From Membranipora membranacea (lineage: Eukaryota; Bryozoa; Gymnolaemata; Cheilostomatida; Membraniporidae): a DNA stretch of 64,000 bases. Numbering within the stretch: position 1 is the stretch's first letter; every line of letters starts with the position of its first letter. Below the pieces are notes generated by a model. The model made no database searches, was not told the DNA's origin, and was given only the letters and a program-made list of their open reading frames with translations. Where the stretch lies: assembly GCA_914767715.1 (NCBI GenBank), contig OU612075.1, positions 13,638,001-13,702,000 of the forward strand, in the 5' to 3' direction. Positions 60,385 to 64,000 of the stretch are shown here, one piece after another. The position numbers and the translations under genes were made by a program.

Positions 60385-60487
60385 CTAAAACAAATATATA
60401 TGTACTTTATATTGTGAGACAGGAGCAAATTTTAGCACTATAAGTGGTGATGATTCTTGGAACTATTTTTTTAAATATATAGGCTAC

Positions 60488-60565
60488 CTTAGAGGAGTTA
60501 AGTATTTGCAGGAGAAAAACTTTGCCATTTCCCACATGCTTGAAATAGCTAAATTTAGGGCTATC
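60488..60565 (-). other. Predicted 5'UTR exon of the acidic secreted protein gene
   Basis: The ATG exon starts after an acceptor (ttgttttag) at 60385, so a noncoding exon must lie upstream. A donor AAG|GTAGCC at 60488 and a TATA box at 60598-60588 bracket a short exon that would begin about 30 bases after the TATA box. This is inference from spacing only. Confidence 0.4.
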
Positions 60566-60770
60566 TAACACCAACTCACCCTCTTCACTTTATATAGACT
60601 CCCACCTCAGCTAGTCGAAATTTAGGGCTAGCTAACACCAACTCACCCTCTTCACTTTATATAGACTCCCACCTCAGCTAGCCGAGATTTAGGGCTAGCT
60701 AACACCAACTCACCCTCTTCACTTTATATAGACTCTCACCTCAGCTAGCCAAAATATAGTGCTAGCTAAC
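60551..60770 (-). promoter_or_regulatory. Threefold 67-bp repeat, each unit with a TATA box
   Basis: Three full units (60551-60617, 60618-60684, 60685-60751) plus a partial fourth, differing at only a few positions. Read on the minus strand each unit carries TCTATATAAAG, at 60598-60588, 60665-60655 and 60732-60722. The unit closest to the secreted-protein gene is positioned to act as its core promoter; the other two are duplicate copies. No similar repeat occurs elsewhere in the window. Confidence 0.75.
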
Positions 60771-62943
60771 AATAGAATCATGTCACCCCCTAACTAGCTA
60801 AACTGAACTCGAGCTAACATTTACTCCTCTAGGGTAAATTAATGTGCTCAAAAAAATCTGCATGATATTGACAAACATGAAAAAACCCGTAAATATTCTT
60901 AGAAGTCCCAACCAGAAACTTGCTGTAAATTATTATTAGATAATCACCATATTTGCTGACTCCAAGATTTGAATTTCAATACGACTTCTGCCAAATGTAT
61001 CCCTAAATCTATGGATGTTCATTGATAGTGACATTTTAGCTAAAGAAACTGTGAAGAAATGAGTGTTTAGGCCGGAGGTAGATTTGAATACTTCGATATT
61101 CGTCAAGATTCCAGCTGCTATGTCATTTATCATTAACAAATCTGGGGACAGCTGAGATACAATATGAATTTAAATTTGCGCAAGGTGGTTAAAATATATC
61201 ACTGGCTAAGTTCAGGCCCAAAATTTTAAAAGCCAGATGGTTTCAGTGTTGAATAAAGGTTATAATTAACAAAATTGCAATGTATGAATTAACATGATGA
61301 GGATCTTGTACCATTGTTGACAAAGGCACAGGTTTGTCGTAATTTTGGCAGCGCAGAGGAAAACAAAGTTTAGGATTAGAAACAGCTTTTACCTACCTGG
61401 TAACTTAGATTTCAACTGCAAAATCCTCTGCCTCCTATTCTCTGTTTATATCTGATAGATTGATTAGCGACCTGCTGACTAATTGATGTGTAATATGTAA
61501 CCCTTATAGTGTATTATGAGAATAGATGTGAATGCTGTCGTGCTGCCTCTCACCTTCTCTTTTGACACTGAAATGAACTTCTCATGGAATTGGAAATCGT
61601 GGAGCAGTAAATATAAACATATAGCTGTTGATTATCACATCATCTGTTTATAAAGATGATCAATATTGGTCACTCGAGGAGTAATATACATGAAGGCTTA
61701 ATTACAGCACTAAAGTCACTGTCATAAATATATCAGCGCTGTGCTGCTGCTGTGAGACAGGGACGGATTGGACCAATTGAACAAACCTGCACCTTGGGGA
61801 GAAATATTGAATATCTAATTAGAACGACATTGATTTTTGTTACTGCATACCATTTTAATGTATTTCTCCTTTTGACTTTACTGACTCAAAATGTATTAAT
61901 ACTTAGTTTGCCTTAAAAATCTGAGGACCAAAACAGTACTAGCTAGTTTATCAAAAGGGGCCCTTATATATGAATCCACTTACATACAGTGCTCATATAC
62001 AAGGGACTTGAGTGGCTGGGTGCACTGACTCGGCAGTGAGATTGCAGCAGAACTTTAGCTATAATTGCCTTCATAGCTGTATGACGGAGGAATCAATAAA
62101 ATACTCAGCTTTACAAACAGTTGAGTGGATATTATCGACAGAAATGTTATCAAATCCAATCAGAAGTACCGTTGGCTGGCATTATATACGCTCATTGAAG
62201 ATGATGAACTGGACAGTTCAATCTCAGCATCAACAAGATGTTTCTTCAACTTCCGGGTGCTTGCAATAAGAAATTCTGAGAAAGCAAAAATTCAGACTTT
62301 TTTCAGCTCTGCTTGTGGGGCTTCTCAGTGCAAAAATGTGAATTTCATCCAGGCTGACTAGTTTCTGTCTTAAGATATGCCCGGTTTGATTGGGTTTTCT
62401 TTTTAAATTTAGACACTTGGCAATTCATGATGTTATCTGATAAGCGTTATAGGCGGAATAAACAAACACGTCTTGGACTGAATAGCAAGAAGCGATAATA
62501 AAGGCCTAGTCTGATCTATGTACTCCCCTACAATATTTCCGATCTATCCGCACAAATCGTGTTATGCAATAAAGTGAGCAAGAAACATATCTTCTTGCAC
62601 TTTGGAGACAACTGACTTGACAACCAATCTAGTGTGTCAGAGACAGGCTGTGTTAGGAGTTGCACTCTCAGTGAACCTTCGAAAACAACTCTTAAAAATT
62701 CCTTTACGATCAATCAATTGACTATATTATCTGCTGATTTTCTCCTTTTTTATGATCAAGGATAGAAAAATCTGTGATGTTAATATAAAGGAAAAAATGT
62801 AGGTCTCATGTTAATTTTTTTGATAAACAATGTATTTCATCAAAAACTTCATAATTGCTTTTAGTGCAAATGTAAGCGAACAATACCAAAAAAATATATA
62901 AACAATAAAACTCACTGTTCATAAAAATTATTGTTTTTAAGAC
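60771..62943. other. Intergenic DNA, no gene seen
   Basis: 2.2 kb of AT-rich sequence between the promoter repeat and the last minus-strand gene. Plus-strand frames near 62012-62361 overlap each other, have no signal or domain and are judged chance. The 3'UTR of the gene ending at 62944 presumably occupies the right end, although no clear minus-strand AATAAA was found. Confidence 0.5.
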
Positions 62944-63330
62944 TTATTCCACAGGCGATGATTCTGCCCCACAAATAACTGATTTATTGCTCTTCTGCCC
63001 TAAAATAAATAGTGCCGTCATCTGATGACCACTGATTTCACCTTCTCTGTTCAACTTCAACTTTGGTGGGTCAGTCATTTCTAAAGTCGATGATTGCTCC
63101 AAGTCGGTAAGTATACTAGAATTATCAGATAAAAATCCTGGATTAATGCTCGTCGAGTTATTCATGTCGATAGATTGTACCTCTGACGTAATGATATTGC
63201 CAGGTTTTCTCACTGAAGCGTTTCTAGCTTCGCTGACTGAACCGCTGACAGACCTCTCAGATATATATGAGATAAGTCGCCTCAATCTGCTTCTCTTCCA
63301 GCCGATTAATTGGAGGAAACGCAGCTTCAC
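62944..63330 (-). CDS. Last coding exon of an unidentified gene
   Basis: A strong acceptor (gttttcacag on the minus strand) opens a frame of 128 codons ending in TAA at 62946-62944. It begins VKLRFLQLIGWKRSRLRRLI, a basic amphipathic stretch. Ser/Thr/Asn-rich, low-complexity sequence follows (SERSVSGSVSEARNASV, then LEQSSTLEMTDPPKL), ending ICGAESSPVE. Such a basic juxtamembrane stretch plus Ser-rich tail would suit the cytoplasmic end of a membrane protein such as a receptor or channel, but no membrane helix is in this exon. The upstream exons lie beyond 63330 or outside the window. Confidence 0.45.
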   Translation of the reverse strand: MKLRFLQLIGWKRSRLRRLISYISERSVSGSVSEARNASVRKPGNIITSEVQSIDMNNSTSINPGFLSDNSSILTDLEQSSTLEMTDPPKLKLNREGEISGHQMTALFILGQKSNKSVICGAESSPVE

Positions 63331-64000
63331 CTGTGAAAACAATTTATTGTTAATGAAATTGGAGTTCACAAATGCGCAGAGATTGGAAATTGAATTATGT
63401 AGAAAATCAAATCAGGAAACCTAGGAAAGGTAGTAATTGATGTCATAAAAAAGGAATCATCAGGGAACCTTTATCGCACACTACCATGGTCAGTACAGTT
63501 ACAGCTACGGTATCAAAGTGAACATATTATTATCATTCAACAGTTATCGCGATGCAAAATGTTCCCTATATACTCAAATGCAAAAATTTGAAGCAGTATG
63601 TTGGTCCCAAAAATGTAGTGTATTTGACTGAGTGTCAGATGAAGATTCAGGAGCAGACTACTTCTTTCTTTTTTTTTTGAAACAGCAAACCATGAAATGT
63701 ATTATGAGTTGTGAGTCCCAAACCTTTGTGATTAAATCGATGCTAGAAAATACTAATGAAAATTTCCCGCAATAGTGATTGAGCGACATAAACACTGAAT
63801 CTAAATCAGGGCGACTTCATTTTGCTGAGGACCCAACAGGTACTAATAATTTTTCATTATGATGTGTTTCAAATCTCATGCTTATACAGGGAGAGCATTC
63901 AAATAAGGACTATATGCGCTGTCTCTTCACAAAGATCCACAATTGTTGCTGGTTCAGAATCATTCCCATGTTCAGTGCATTTTGAACAATTATGGTGTTC
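63331..64000. other. Right edge of window, presumed intron
   Basis: No exon could be identified. If the gene ending at 62944 is real, this is its last intron. Contains a poly-T/poly-A tract near 63670 and nothing else of note. Confidence 0.4.

Noticed and set aside
62012-62361. Overlapping plus-strand frames in the intergenic region
   Set aside because: They overlap in different frames and show no signal peptide, domain, codon pattern or splice sites.
1-64000. CRISPR array, operons, ribosome binding sites or bacterial mobile elements
   Set aside because: The window is eukaryotic nuclear DNA with spliced genes. No direct-repeat/spacer array with regular unique spacers is present.

Overview
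This is eukaryotic nuclear DNA from a bilaterian animal. Every confident gene is cut into short exons with GT/AG introns. Two genes (IFT81 and VPS36) match the vertebrate proteins almost end to end. The domain repertoire (C-type lectin, calcium-binding EGF, thrombospondin type 1, TRIM E3 ligase, galactose sulfotransferase), introns mostly of 0.2-1.5 kb, AT-rich noncoding DNA, MITEs and tRNA-derived SINE-like pieces suggest a marine invertebrate, either a lophotrochozoan or an invertebrate deuterostome. I cannot name the species.

Layout: (1) 1-2084: upstream DNA with two tandemly placed TTAA-flanked MITEs. (2) 2085-12432 (+): complete IFT81, 15 exons counting a likely 5'UTR exon, 675 aa. (3) 13442-30353 (+): a large secreted mosaic gene of about 1535 aa: signal peptide, CTLD, ten EGF domains, four TSP1-CTLD pairs, then two more TSP1 domains. 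Its introns hold a tRNA-Arg(CCT) gene, a decayed second tRNA copy and several foldback elements. (4) 32959-35234 (+): two-exon galactose-3-O-sulfotransferase. (5) 35235-39291: gene-poor DNA with hairpins, a 14-bp minisatellite and a dead LINE. (6) 39292-45236 (+): RING/B-box/coiled-coil/propeller TRIM-like E3 ligase. (7) 46235-54248 (+): complete VPS36 (ESCRT-II), 384 aa. (8) 60384-55038 (-): seven coding exons for a cysteine-free acidic secreted protein of 422 aa that I do not recognise. A threefold 67-bp repeat carrying a TATA box lies just upstream. (9) 63330-62944 (-): last coding exon of an unidentified gene that continues beyond the window.

The genes do not form a functional cluster. 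IFT81 is ciliary, VPS36 is endosomal, the sulfotransferase is a Golgi enzyme, and the lectin mosaic and the acidic protein are secretory-pathway products. The observations most worth following are the CTLD/EGF/TSP1 architecture, the near-identical EGF exons separated by unrelated introns, the acidic secreted protein with its repeated promoter, and a set of long hairpins, two of which form a mobile family with target-site duplications.

All exon joins were read by eye from splice consensus and frame. They were checked for phase consistency but not against transcripts.
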